A DNA stretch of 64,000 nt from Acetobacter farinalis (GTDB taxonomy: Bacteria; Pseudomonadota; Alphaproteobacteria; Acetobacterales; Acetobacteraceae). Shown piece by piece: positions 28,990 to 37,765 of the stretch (positions are counted from its first letter, which is position 1; each line of letters starts with the position of its first letter). The stretch spans positions 34,778 to 98,777 of the forward strand of contig NZ_WOTF01000006.1 of the NCBI RefSeq assembly GCF_011516935.1, read 5' to 3'. The notes beneath the pieces are model-generated. The model worked only from the letters and a program-made list of their open reading frames with translations. It ran no database searches and had not been told where the DNA came from. Both the position numbers and the translations under genes were made by a program.

Positions 28990-30309
28990 ATGCATGAGGC
29001 TCTGCTTGCAGTGGCCGGGATGCTGGTAGGCAGCGGGGTGACCGCCAGCCTCCTTGTCACGCGGCTCCGTCCTGAAAAAGTTGTGGTTCCCGAATATCAT
29101 CAGGAAGACAGCGTCTCCTCCTTCAGGGCACCTGTGCCGGCTGTGGTGGAGCAGGTCATGGCCTGCCTGCCCGCCGCCACGCTGGTGCTGGATGCGGAGC
29201 GGCGGCTGCATTTTGCCTCGCCGGAAGCGCACCAGTTGTTTGACGATAATCTGGGCAGCATCAAGCGCCATCCGGCTTTTCAGACAGCGCTTGATCGCCT
29301 TGCAGAAAAAAAACCGGGGACAGACGTCCGCTCAGCAACAGCCCGGATCGTGCTGGATGTGCCGCACCACCGGGTTATCCGGGCCTATTTTCAGCAGCAC
29401 GTGCTCTCTGGTGCGTTGTTTTCCGAGTCCCGTAGCCGGAATGGGGCTCTGGAGCGCCCGGTGTTCCCGCTGGTTTTCGTTGCTTTGCATGATGAAACGG
29501 AAGCGGATAATACCGAGCGCCAGCATACGGATTTTGTGGCCTATGCCAGCCATGAATTGCGGACACCGCTTGCAGCCCTGATGGGGTTTGTGGAAACCCT
29601 GCAAGGCCCCGCGGCGGATGACCCGGAAGCCCAGCAGGAATTTCTGGGCATTATGGCGGCGCAGGGAAAGCGGATGCAGCATATGCTGGATGACCTGCTT
29701 TACCTCTCCCGCGTGCAGCGGCTGGAACATCAGCGGCCTCGTGGCACGGTTACGCTCACAGAGCTGTTTGTTCGGCTGAAGGCGGAGTCTTCAGGGCTTT
29801 TTCGTCTGAAAAAGGCAAAATTGACACTTCGCCCCGTGCCGGACCCGAACGTGTGCATTGCCGCCGATACCGGGCAGCTTGTGCAGGTGTTGATCAACCT
29901 GATTGAAAATGCCTTCAAATACGGCACCCAGCCCGAAGGCAGTAGTGAGGCGCATACCCTGCAGGTCACGGTTTCCTGCGAGTCCGCCCAGCCAGACCCG
30001 CACTGGCCTGCCGGGCCGGGTGTGGTGCTGAGTGTGGCGGATAACGGCCCTGGTATTGCGGCGCGCCATCTGCCGCGGCTGACAGAGCATTTCTACCGTG
30101 TGCCCAAAACAGCGGCCACAGTGGAAGGGAGTGGGCTGGGCCTTGCCATTGTCCAGCATGTTGTAACCCGTCATGGCGGGCGCTTTCTTGTAGAAAGCAC
30201 GGTGGGTAAAGGCACAACCTGCAAAATCTGGCTGCCGTGTGTGCCGCTGCCGGCAGCGGCTGTCACAAAACCGCCTGCCACAAAAGAGACTGTCATAAAA
30301 GAGTCATAA
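28990..30309 (+). CDS. phoR: Phosphate regulon sensor kinase PhoR
   Basis: This histidine kinase phosphorylates PhoB when phosphate is low. It has one N-terminal membrane helix (about residues 3-22), a PAS-like region (TLVLDAERRLHFASPEAHQL), the phospho-accepting His in DFVAYASHELRTPLAALMGF, and an HATPase domain (LINLIENAFKYG; VADNGPGIAARHLPRLTEHF; GSGLGLAIVQHV). The 3' end of the gene carries the first half-sites of the pstS Pho boxes. The Pro/Ala/Lys-rich C-terminal tail coincides with those repeats. Confidence 0.93.
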   Translation: MHEALLAVAGMLVGSGVTASLLVTRLRPEKVVVPEYHQEDSVSSFRAPVPAVVEQVMACLPAATLVLDAERRLHFASPEAHQLFDDNLGSIKRHPAFQTALDRLAEKKPGTDVRSATARIVLDVPHHRVIRAYFQQHVLSGALFSESRSRNGALERPVFPLVFVALHDETEADNTERQHTDFVAYASHELRTPLAALMGFVETLQGPAADDPEAQQEFLGIMAAQGKRMQHMLDDLLYLSRVQRLEHQRPRGTVTLTELFVRLKAESSGLFRLKKAKLTLRPVPDPNVCIAADTGQLVQVLINLIENAFKYGTQPEGSSEAHTLQVTVSCESAQPDPHWPAGPGVVLSVADNGPGIAARHLPRLTEHFYRVPKTAATVEGSGLGLAIVQHVVTRHGGRFLVESTVGKGTTCKIWLPCVPLPAAAVTKPPATKETVIKES

Positions 30310-30329
30310 AACAGTCTTGAACATGTCAT
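30290..30329 (+). promoter_or_regulatory. Tandem Pho boxes upstream of pstS
   Basis: Four half-sites occur at exact 11-base spacing: CTGTCAT (30290), GAGTCAT (30301), CAGTCTT (30312) and ATGTCAT (30323), separated by A-rich 4-mers. PhoB is known to bind direct repeats of CTGTCAT-like 7-mers with 11-bp period. The first two lie within the end of phoR. The array sits 86 bases before the pstS start. Confidence 0.8.
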
Positions 30330-30414
30330 CCCGCAAAAGTGGAAAGGCCATTAAGGTTCGTCCCCGACGTGGCGATTTGCGTCGTTATTTATGATGTCCA
30401 GGGATAAAACCGAA

Positions 30415-31437
30415 ATGCGTCTTTCCTTCAGGCCTGCTCTGTGTCTGCTTGCTGCAACGTGTTTGACCGCTGCACTGCCGAGCGCCTCCCGGGCCGAAAG
30501 CGTCACGGGCGCTGGGTCAAGCTTTGCTGCCCCGATTTATGAAGCCTGGGGTGAAACCGCAAAAACTGCTGCTGGCGTCACGATCAATTATCAGAGCGTC
30601 GGTTCCAGCGCTGGGCAGAATCAGGTTCTGGCAGGAACGGTTGATTTCGGTGCGTCTGACGCCCCGATGGATGCAAAGAAAATTGAATCCGCAGGCCTGT
30701 TCCAGTTCCCGACCGTTATGGGCGGCATTGTTCCTGTTGTGAACATTCCGGGCATGAAGGCTGATACACTGCGCCTGAGCGGCGCTGTGCTGGCTGGTAT
30801 TTATGCTGGTGAAATCACCCAGTGGAATGACCCGAAAATTGCCGCGCTGAACCCGGGCGTCAGCCTGCCGGATATGCCCGTTGCTCCGGTGCACCGTGCA
30901 GATGGTTCCGGCACCACGTTTGTCTTCACCTCTTATCTGGCCGGTGCCTCTGCCTCCTGGCACGATTCTCTGGGTGCCAGCACCTCCATCTCTTGGCCCG
31001 GTGGCCTGGGTGCCCGCGGGAATGATGGCGTTGCAGCAACCGTGCAGAACACAGAAGGTGCAATTGGCTACGTTGAATATGCGTATGCCAGCCGCAACCA
31101 CCTGACGACAGTCAAGCTGCATAACCGCGCAGGGGATGACGTTGCCGCGAATCAGGCAAGCTTTGCCCGCGCTGCTGAAGCCGCAGACTGGCAGCACGCA
31201 ACGCATTTTGCTGTGAACCTGCTTGATACGGCTGGTAAAGGCGCATGGCCGATTGTGTCCGCCACGTATGTCCTGACCCCGATTGCGCCGAAAAACGCAG
31301 CACGTGGCGCAGCCGTGCAGAAGTTCTTTACCTGGGCTTTTGAAAAAGGCGATGCCACGGCACAGAAGCTGGATTATGTGGCCCTGCCGCAGGCTGTGAA
31401 GACCAGCATTCTCTCTGCCTGGAAAAGCAGCAAATAA
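30415..31437 (+). CDS. pstS: Phosphate ABC transporter substrate-binding protein PstS
   Basis: PstS binds phosphate in the periplasm for the PstCAB importer. The 340-residue precursor has a signal peptide (MRLSFRPALCLLAATCLTAA, cleavage near ASRA-ES). It has the family motifs VTGAGSSFAAPIYEAWGE, YQSVGSSAGQNQ, DFGASDAPM and HRADGSGTTFVFTSYLA, which contain the phosphate-binding Ser/Thr/Asp/Arg. ATG 30415 fits the signal peptide best. No pstC, pstA or pstB lies in the window; pstS here is paired with a porin. Confidence 0.95.
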   Translation: MRLSFRPALCLLAATCLTAALPSASRAESVTGAGSSFAAPIYEAWGETAKTAAGVTINYQSVGSSAGQNQVLAGTVDFGASDAPMDAKKIESAGLFQFPTVMGGIVPVVNIPGMKADTLRLSGAVLAGIYAGEITQWNDPKIAALNPGVSLPDMPVAPVHRADGSGTTFVFTSYLAGASASWHDSLGASTSISWPGGLGARGNDGVAATVQNTEGAIGYVEYAYASRNHLTTVKLHNRAGDDVAANQASFARAAEAADWQHATHFAVNLLDTAGKGAWPIVSATYVLTPIAPKNAARGAAVQKFFTWAFEKGDATAQKLDYVALPQAVKTSILSAWKSSK

Positions 31438-31511
31438 AACTGTGCTTATTTCATAAAGACTTTTTATAAGGCCTTTTCAGAAATCTATTTTTCTGGAATA
31501 GTGTTTAAAAG

Positions 31512-31544
31512 GGAGGCGGGCTGAATATTCAGCCCGCCTCCTTT
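31512..31544 (+). terminator. Terminator after pstS
   Basis: GGAGGCGGGCTGAA pairs perfectly with TTCAGCCCGCCTCC, followed by TTT. It ends the pstS transcript and touches the first Pho half-site of the porin promoter. Confidence 0.75.
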
Positions 31545-31582
31545 GTCATATAAGTGTAACGAAACCATCACGAAACCATCAC
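31543..31582 (+). promoter_or_regulatory. Tandem Pho boxes upstream of the porin gene
   Basis: Four 7-mers at exact 11-base spacing precede the porin: TTGTCAT (31543), GTGTAAC (31554), CCATCAC (31565) and CCATCAC (31576), each followed by an A-rich 4-mer such as GAAA. The period and partial match to CTGTCAC suggest PhoB control. The match is weaker than at pstS, but the period is exact. Confidence 0.65.
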
Positions 31583-31638
31583 GCACAAAAGCCGTTCAGC
31601 GCGATATTCAGCGGTAATCTTTTATCTCTGGATTGGTA

Positions 31639-33357
31639 ATGATGCGCTGTAAACCGGTTATTTCATCACTGGCATTTGCCACTTTTCTGATGGGTGGCGC
31701 GGCACCTGTCGCAGTGGCATCATCTTCTGATGATGCCCAGATTCGCGCACTTCGCCTTGAAATGGCGGAAATGCGTAAAGAAATGATGGGGCAGATTACA
31801 ACACTCAAAAGCCGTCTGGCCCGGACAGAAACTTCCGCCCGGAAACAGGACCGTATGAGCAGCGCATCAGCTCGTAACGTCCATGCAGGCCATCGTGAGA
31901 TTGCCTCCGGGCCGGTTGATCCAACCGTTCAGTTTAATGAGCCAACATCTATTTCAAGCAGAATTCATCTGGCCAATGCGGGCACGCCCACATCTGATCG
32001 TGGGGATGTCACATCCTGGAAAGCGTTCCGCGCTGCCACGAAGAGTGATGAAAACGTGCATGTTGGCGGCATGGTCGTCGGCTTCCCGAAGGGCCGCTTT
32101 ACCGTTGCATCTGAAGATGGCGCTTACGGCCTGTCCATCGGTCTGGCGTTCCATGAAGATTTCGGTGGCTTTTTCAATTCCGGCCCTCGTCCGGGTGAGG
32201 CGCGTGGTGCATTTAACAGCTTCACGACCAACATGCGTCGCCTGCGTATCCCATTCTCCTTCCGCTACAAAAACTGGGTTGCTGCTGTAACGCCGGACTT
32301 TGGCGCGAACCATAATGACGGCTACGTTGGCCTGTATGAAGGCAACCTGAACTATACCGGCCTGCACAATACGATCCTGACGGTTGGTTACTTCCAGCCG
32401 CGCGTGACAGAAGAAGATTCTGAAAGCTCCAACGACTTCTTCACGCTCGAACGTCCGAGCATCACCGATATGGTCCGTAACATTGCTGCTGGTGACGCAC
32501 GCTTCAGTGTCGGTGCCCTGCATTATGAAAAGCGCTGGTGGATTGCAGGCTACTTCACGGGTCAGGAATGGGGCCACCGCAACGCATCTGACATGGGCAG
32601 CACCTACTACGGTGGCGGCAACGGCAACACGATGGACAGCCAGACAGGCGCCATGCTGCGTGTGGCAGGTCGCCCGGTTGCGACGAAGGACTGGGATGTC
32701 CATACTGGTATTTCCAGCATTTCGTCTTTCCGTCAGGCGTGTAATGCGGCAAATGCCAATGCAACGTCCTGCTCGCGCTCCACGTCTTTCGGCCAGCGTC
32801 CTGAATTCGATATTGGTGAAGCCAACCTGTCCGCAACTGGCGGAATCAGCAATGCCGCACAGGTCTGGGCCGCTGGTCCGGAACTGGGTGTTCGCTGGAA
32901 ACGCCTGATTGTGAAGGGTGAATACTATCATGTTGGTGTTCAGCGTAACGGGCCGGGCCTGAAGTCCGCAGGCTTCCAGGGCTGGTATGGTTCGGCTGCC
33001 TACACGCTCTTCGGCAATCCGCGCATGTATAACGAAAAGGAAGGTGCGTTTGGCGCACCGGGCGTTTCCGAAAACCAGGAATTTGATCCCGCACGCAACC
33101 ACTGGGGCGCGCTGGAAGTTGTGGGTCATTACAGCGTGATCGATCTCAACAGCCGCCTGAACGATGCCTATGCGAAAAACGTGATCCGTGGTGGTCAGCA
33201 GACTGTCTGGACCGGTGGTCTGAACTGGTATCCCAACCGCCACTTCCGCTTCATGCTCGATTACAGCCACTTCATCGTGTCTCGCAGCGAACAGGCGACC
33301 AACATTTATGGCCGCACGGGTAACTCCATCGCGGCACGTGTGCAGGCTGGTTTCTGA
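31639..33357 (+). CDS. OprO/OprP-type porin
   Basis: This 572-residue outer-membrane protein has a signal peptide (hydrophobic stretch ISSLAFATFLMGGAAPVAVA), a short N-terminal coiled coil (DDAQIRALRLEMAEMRKEMM, about residues 30-60) and a beta-barrel of alternating aromatic strands that ends in Phe (AARVQAGF). The layout matches the phosphate-selective porin O/P family of Acetobacteraceae. Position behind pstS and its Pho-box-like array support a role in phosphate or polyphosphate entry, which is inferred. ATG 31642 is an alternative start. Confidence 0.85.
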   Translation: MMRCKPVISSLAFATFLMGGAAPVAVASSSDDAQIRALRLEMAEMRKEMMGQITTLKSRLARTETSARKQDRMSSASARNVHAGHREIASGPVDPTVQFNEPTSISSRIHLANAGTPTSDRGDVTSWKAFRAATKSDENVHVGGMVVGFPKGRFTVASEDGAYGLSIGLAFHEDFGGFFNSGPRPGEARGAFNSFTTNMRRLRIPFSFRYKNWVAAVTPDFGANHNDGYVGLYEGNLNYTGLHNTILTVGYFQPRVTEEDSESSNDFFTLERPSITDMVRNIAAGDARFSVGALHYEKRWWIAGYFTGQEWGHRNASDMGSTYYGGGNGNTMDSQTGAMLRVAGRPVATKDWDVHTGISSISSFRQACNAANANATSCSRSTSFGQRPEFDIGEANLSATGGISNAAQVWAAGPELGVRWKRLIVKGEYYHVGVQRNGPGLKSAGFQGWYGSAAYTLFGNPRMYNEKEGAFGAPGVSENQEFDPARNHWGALEVVGHYSVIDLNSRLNDAYAKNVIRGGQQTVWTGGLNWYPNRHFRFMLDYSHFIVSRSEQATNIYGRTGNSIAARVQAGF

Positions 33358-33435
33358 AGTCTTTCAGATGTGATGGTGAGGGAGGTCTGAAAGACTTCCC
33401 TTGCTGTTAAAAGCGTTACTTTTCCAGAGTATAAG

Positions 33436-33468
33436 AACCCCCCTCAGGTCACCCTGTGGGGGTTTTTA
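33436..33468 (+). terminator. Terminator after the porin gene
   Basis: AACCCCC and GGGGGTT form a stem with an inner TCAGG-CCTG pairing, followed by TTTTTA. Confidence 0.75.
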
Positions 33469-33507
33469 TATGGAGTATGATTTTCATATACTCTTGTGGA
33501 AACCCGT

Positions 33508-34314
33508 TCAGCTATTGGGTTCTTTCTTAACAGAGCCTGTAAACAGGCAACGTGATGTATTTCGGGCAAGTGCTACAATGGTCAGGCCAGCCTGCTCAGC
33601 AAGCTGCAATGCCCGTGCAGTCGGGGCAGAAACAGCAACCAGTGTTGAAAAACCGGCAAGTATCGCTTTCTGCGCCATCTCGTAGGAGCAGCGGCTGGTA
33701 ATCAGGCAGAATCCTTCCGCAAAGGAGATGTTCTGCCGCAGTCCCGCCCCGATCAGCTTATCCAGAGCGTTATGGCGGCCCACATCCTCACGGATAATCC
33801 GGATTGTACCATCAGGCCCGCACCAGGCGGCCCCATGTACCATATGCACCTGCGCATTCAGGGTCTGGTGTTCTGCCAGATGGTTCACGGCCTGACGGAT
33901 GGCAGCAAGGGGAACCGGAGGCATGGTGGGTGCGGGGGGCAGGGCGGCGTGAAGACTTTTGAGGTCTTCACTGCCACAGACCCCACAGCCCGTGCGGCCT
34001 GTCATGGCGCGGCGGGACTGAAGCAGGCGGCGAAAATCCTCTCCGGCAATATCAAGAGAAAGTGTTACGCCATCTTCCGCGGTTTCAATCCGCACGGAGC
34101 GGATAGAAGAAGCCTGTGACACAAGCCGCTCTGTTACGGAAAAGCCGTAAGCATAATCTTCAAGGTCCTGAAGTGTGCCCATCATCACGGCATAAGGCAC
34201 GCTGTTGTAAACAAACCCGATGGGCGTTTCCTCGGCAATGTTCAGCGTGGCTGGCTCTGCCGTGGTGTCAGAAAAGCGCAGTACATCCCATTGTGTCATG
34301 ACAGGGCTAGTCAT
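33508..34314 (-). CDS. fdhD: Formate dehydrogenase accessory sulfurtransferase FdhD
   Basis: FdhD transfers sulfur to the molybdenum cofactor of formate dehydrogenase. The 268-residue protein carries the GCGVCG motif (GRTGCGVCGSEDL, both Cys present), HMVHGAAWCGPDG, REDVGRHNALDKLIG and the SRCSYEMAQKA segment of the family. It begins 3 bases after the mobA stop with AAAGGAAC upstream, so mobA-fdhD is an operon for molybdoenzyme maturation. No formate dehydrogenase subunit is in the window. Confidence 0.95.
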   Translation of the reverse strand: MTSPVMTQWDVLRFSDTTAEPATLNIAEETPIGFVYNSVPYAVMMGTLQDLEDYAYGFSVTERLVSQASSIRSVRIETAEDGVTLSLDIAGEDFRRLLQSRRAMTGRTGCGVCGSEDLKSLHAALPPAPTMPPVPLAAIRQAVNHLAEHQTLNAQVHMVHGAAWCGPDGTIRIIREDVGRHNALDKLIGAGLRQNISFAEGFCLITSRCSYEMAQKAILAGFSTLVAVSAPTARALQLAEQAGLTIVALARNTSRCLFTGSVKKEPNS

Positions 34315-34317
34315 GCG

Positions 34318-34941
34318 TCAGTTCCTTTCGGCCAGTGCGCGGGCGCAGGCATAGTCATCCGGTGTATTGATGTTGAAAAACAGATCAGGCGTCTGGTCTG
34401 GAAACAGGACATCGCGCATGCCAAGTGTTGCGGCAAAACTGCGGATGCGACGTTTGTCAGGATGCTCGGGCTGGGCCAGCCACGTCTGAAGGGCGGCCCG
34501 ACACGAAACGGGCCAGCTTGCCACCAGATGGTGCCGCTGGTTTTCTGAAACCGCGACGGCAGGGGCTGGCAGCACATGCAGGGGCAGGTCAGGCGGGATG
34601 AACGGTGTGTCGCCTGGCACTGTTATCAGGACAGAGCAGTTCTGCGATTCAGCCCAGAGCAACCCTTCCAGAATGCCCGCCAGCGGCCCCATGTCTGCCT
34701 GCGTATCCGGTAAAACGGGAAGCCCCCATGGGGCAAAGCGGGAGGGGTTTCCATTCGCACTCAGGGCGATGGCCGCGCAGTGGGGGCGCAGGGCGGCCAG
34801 AACGAAATCCAGCACGGTCCGGTGCCCGGAGAGCGGGAGAAGGGGTTTGTCACATCCACCCATGCGGGTGCCGGTACCGCCAGCCAGAACAAGGGCTGCA
34901 AGACGCGGGAGGGAAGGGGAGGCGCTCATGGAGCGGAGCAT
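34318..34941 (-). CDS. mobA: Molybdenum cofactor guanylyltransferase
   Basis: MobA attaches GMP to molybdopterin to form the bis-MGD cofactor. The 207-residue protein has the nucleotidyltransferase N-terminus LAALVLAGGTGTRMGGCDKP, and the metal-binding D in LITVPGDTPFIPPDL. The start at 34941 has AGGA 5 bases upstream; ATG 34929 (MSASPSLP) is an alternative. The C-terminus ends NINTPDDYACARALAE, typical of the family. It is coupled to fdhD. Confidence 0.93.
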   Translation of the reverse strand: MLRSMSASPSLPRLAALVLAGGTGTRMGGCDKPLLPLSGHRTVLDFVLAALRPHCAAIALSANGNPSRFAPWGLPVLPDTQADMGPLAGILEGLLWAESQNCSVLITVPGDTPFIPPDLPLHVLPAPAVAVSENQRHHLVASWPVSCRAALQTWLAQPEHPDKRRIRSFAATLGMRDVLFPDQTPDLFFNINTPDDYACARALAERN

Positions 34942-35067
34942 CTGCTTCCTGCCAGAGAGAGGCAAGAGTTTTTAGGCAAGGCGGCGAACGGCAAGTGCCG
35001 GGCAAAAAAAGTGACCCGGCAAAGCGGGCCACCTGAACGCGAAAAAAGAGAGCGCTGCCAGTCGCTC

Positions 35068-35484
35068 TTATCTGGGGATGACGTTCTTGTAAGCAACCAT
35101 GCACTGCACATAGGCATTGTTGTATTGCGTCTGGATAGAGCCCTGCTGGTTTTTGGAATACAGGCCACCACCCAGAGCGCCGCCCAGAGCACCCGCTCCG
35201 GCCCCGATGCCAGCGCCAGCGCCGCCACCCGCAGCCGCACCCAGACCAGCACCCAGCGCCGTGGCAGCCAGACCGCCATAAATAGCCTTGTGGTTCTGGC
35301 GTTCTGCCTGGCCCTGCACGGCGGCACTGGCCTGTGAGCGGCAGAAGTCCTGTTCCTGCTGGAAGGCTGCATAGCTCTTGCCTTTGCCGGGCAGAACCAT
35401 GGCCGTGGGGCCCATTGGCGTTTCTGCACAGGCAGACAGCAGAAGTGCAGGGAGAAGGAAGAGAGCCGCTTTTTTGATCGTCAT
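35068..35484 (-). CDS. Glycine-zipper lipoprotein
   Basis: The 138-residue precursor has a lipoprotein signal peptide with lipobox LLSAC (cysteine near residue 19). In the middle is a Gly/Ala-rich glycine-zipper segment (about residues 70-110, alternating GxxxG such as LGAGLGAAAGGGAGAGIGAG). The end YNNAYVQCMVAYKNVIPR is typical of YMGG-like Gly-zipper proteins. It is probably anchored in the outer membrane; function unknown. Confidence 0.85.
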   Translation of the reverse strand: MTIKKAALFLLPALLLSACAETPMGPTAMVLPGKGKSYAAFQQEQDFCRSQASAAVQGQAERQNHKAIYGGLAATALGAGLGAAAGGGAGAGIGAGAGALGGALGGGLYSKNQQGSIQTQYNNAYVQCMVAYKNVIPR

Positions 35485-35665
35485 GAAAGGATACTCTTGT
35501 TGCTATTGGACAATAATCAGACAGGGGATTCTGGCAATTTTTTGGACGCGGGGAAACCTTTTAAATCAGCCAGAAAGGCGGATGACGTTTTGCCTCCCAG
35601 TGTTTCCAGACGTGTAGAGCCTTTCAACGGTTTCAGGCGGCGGAAGTTTCTGCCTGTCCTGCGGT

Positions 35666-35827
35666 TCAGTGCCCGTGGTGATCGCGCTTGTTTTCTTCCG
35701 AAAGAACGCGGCCGCACAATTCCTTTATTTCTTCCAGAGTGAGAGCGTCCGGATGGCTGAGGCCTCTGGCGGCAATGGAGGCCAGAGTTTTTGAAGGGGG
35801 TTTTTCAGGTGTTGTTTTGGAAGACAT
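35666..35827 (-). CDS. Small conserved-type hypothetical protein
   Basis: This 53-residue protein reads like a short alphaproteobacterial family (LASIAARGLSHPDALTLEEI then KELCGRVLSEE), with a Lys/Pro-rich N-terminus and a helical C-terminus ending DHHGH. The ATG at 35827 is preceded by AAGG (TAAAAGCC less likely). No function is known to me. Confidence 0.6.
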   Translation of the reverse strand: MSSKTTPEKPPSKTLASIAARGLSHPDALTLEEIKELCGRVLSEENKRDHHGH

Positions 35828-35948
35828 GGCTTTTATCCTTGGTTCAGGCGTAAACAAAACCGTGTAGTCAGAAAATTTTAAAGTTCTGAAGACCTGATTT
35901 CAACAAATATTGTCTCTTGAATACTATAAATCAGTGTTCTTTAAAAAA

Positions 35949-36155
35949 TCATAAAGCCTGTGCTTCTGGTTGTCCTGACTGAATAGTCTGCGCAGAAACG
36001 TGTTCCATATCCTGCGTAATGCAGGCGTGAGGGAGGCGGGTCTTTCCGTCCGCCAGAGTGTTGGCCCTTTGTGGTAAAAGGGGATCATGCTGGCCAGCAG
36101 GCACGCCATGGGTGCGCATGCCGTGCCGGGAGACCAGCACGACAGCCTTCAGCAC
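35949..36155 (-). pseudogene. Possible N-terminal remnant of a histidine-type phosphatase
   Basis: This short frame starts 10 bases after the CNNM gene and opens with LKAVVLVSRHGMRTHG. That resembles the catalytic RHGxRxP segment of histidine acid phosphatases/phytases, which usually sits near the mature N-terminus. The rest (36 or so codons) shows no family similarity and the AT-rich sequence below (35858-35950) has no gene. It is best read as a truncated fragment; chance similarity cannot be excluded. Confidence 0.35.
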
Positions 36156-36164
36156 AGGAGTGCT

Positions 36165-37499
36165 TCAGGTCAAACGGGTGACGAGAAGTTGATTGATACG
36201 GAAGCCCTCCACATCCACCACCTCAAACCGGAAGCCCCCCGCATCCACCCGGTCCGCTTTGCGGGCCATGCGGCGCAGCCGGTGCATGACAAAACCGCCA
36301 ATGGTGTCAAACTGGGCGCTGTCGGGCAGTTCGAGCACATGCAACTCTCGCATCACGTCCCCAATCGGGGCGGCGCCATCAATCAGCCAGGAATTTTCAT
36401 CACGCCGGACAATGGCCTGCTCTTCAAACGGATTGGCCAGACCATCCATGAGTGCCCCCATGATGTCCTTGAAGGTAATCAACCCGACGACCAGCCCGTA
36501 TTCATTCACAATCAGGGCGAAACCAACGCCATGCGTGTCAAACTGGGCCAGCGTATCCCACAGGTTGAGTGTTTCGGGCACGGAGAGCACATCGCGCCGC
36601 ATGCGGAAAATGGGAGTGGTGCGTGGGGCCTGATCTTCAGGGATACGGGTGGGGTCCACAACGGATGCCAGAACGTCTTCCGCACGGATGGAGCCAATAA
36701 CCTTGTCCAGCCCGCCATCGCACAGCGGATAACGGGAGTAGGGTTTGGCCCGCACTTTTTCGTAGTTGATGTCCGCATTGTCCTGCACGTCCAGAAAAAC
36801 AATTTCGTCACGCGGGGTCATGGCGGAGGTAATCGAGCGGTCCTGCAGCCCCAGCACATTCTGGATCATCTGGTGTTCCTGCTCCAGCAGGACACCCGAT
36901 GCCGTGCCAGCAGCCAGAATGGCCCGCAGGTCTTCCGGGGTTACGGGTTCCACGGCGGAGGCGGCGGGAATTTTCAGGGCGCGGAGAACAGCATCTGAAA
37001 CTTTGGAGAAAATCCAGACAAACGGATACAGCACCTGCAACGCGAATTTGGGGAACCAGCCAATGGAGAGGGCAACCTTGTCCGGCGCATTCATGGCAAC
37101 CCGCTTGGGCAGCAGGTCAGCAAACAGCACGAACAGGCCTGTCACCATAATAAAGCTGAGGGTGGAGCCGGTTTTTTCAGCCAGTCCGTTTGGCACACCC
37201 CAGTAACGCAGCAGGTCTCCGCAGGGTGGAGAGAGCATTTCCGAGCTGACAATACCGCCCAGAATCCCAACACCGTTCAGGCAGATCTGAAGGACAGTGA
37301 TCACCTGCCCACTGTTGCGCCGCAGCGCAAGGAAGGCCTGGGCGCGTTTGTCTCCTGCTTCTGCACGGGACCGAAGCCGCACATCACGGGCTGCGGCAAA
37401 GGAAATCTCGGAAAGAGAAATCAGGATACTGACGGCTATCAGAAGAAAAAGGGCTAGAACGCCCAGAAGAAAAAGGATCAAGACACGCTCGGAGTTCAA
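36165..37499 (-). CDS. CNNM/CBS-domain membrane protein (CorC/TlyC family)
   Basis: The 444-residue protein has an N-terminal CNNM (DUF21) domain with about four membrane helices (LILFLLGVLALFLLIAVSIL; VTVLQICLN-like IQ segment; SFIMVTGLFVLFADLLPKRV), two CBS domains (AMTPRDEIVFLDV; GLVVGLITFKDIMGAL) and a C-terminal CorC/HlyC domain (WLIDGAAPIGDVMREL; FDTIGGFVMHRLRRMARKAD). The family is linked to Mg2+/Co2+ export or tolerance. It is often labelled hemolysin, which the sequence does not support. Confidence 0.9.
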   Translation of the reverse strand: MNSERVLILFLLGVLALFLLIAVSILISLSEISFAAARDVRLRSRAEAGDKRAQAFLALRRNSGQVITVLQICLNGVGILGGIVSSEMLSPPCGDLLRYWGVPNGLAEKTGSTLSFIMVTGLFVLFADLLPKRVAMNAPDKVALSIGWFPKFALQVLYPFVWIFSKVSDAVLRALKIPAASAVEPVTPEDLRAILAAGTASGVLLEQEHQMIQNVLGLQDRSITSAMTPRDEIVFLDVQDNADINYEKVRAKPYSRYPLCDGGLDKVIGSIRAEDVLASVVDPTRIPEDQAPRTTPIFRMRRDVLSVPETLNLWDTLAQFDTHGVGFALIVNEYGLVVGLITFKDIMGALMDGLANPFEEQAIVRRDENSWLIDGAAPIGDVMRELHVLELPDSAQFDTIGGFVMHRLRRMARKADRVDAGGFRFEVVDVEGFRINQLLVTRLT

Positions 37500-37765
37500 A
37501 AAGAAAAAGCTTATCGATCAAGGTTATAACTTCTGGCTTTTTAAAATCCTAATTTATTTTCCTAAATTTGTCCTTTGTGCCTGTTCTGATGTGCTGCACG
37601 GCGGCTCACACTGCCTTCACTCTTTGTTGACGCATGAGCTCTGATTAAAAGCGTGGGTGCCGGGTGACTTTCGGGGCAGACTGAGCGTTAGAGGCCCAAA
37701 GAGCGTATCAGAAAACAGGTGGACGCCTGCCATAAGGCTCCTCCTCACCATGGAAAAGCAAGACC

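Noticed and set aside
36087..36998. Plus-strand open frame of 303 codons
   Set aside because: It is antisense to the CNNM/CBS gene, has His/Gln-rich shadow composition and no ribosome site or family match.
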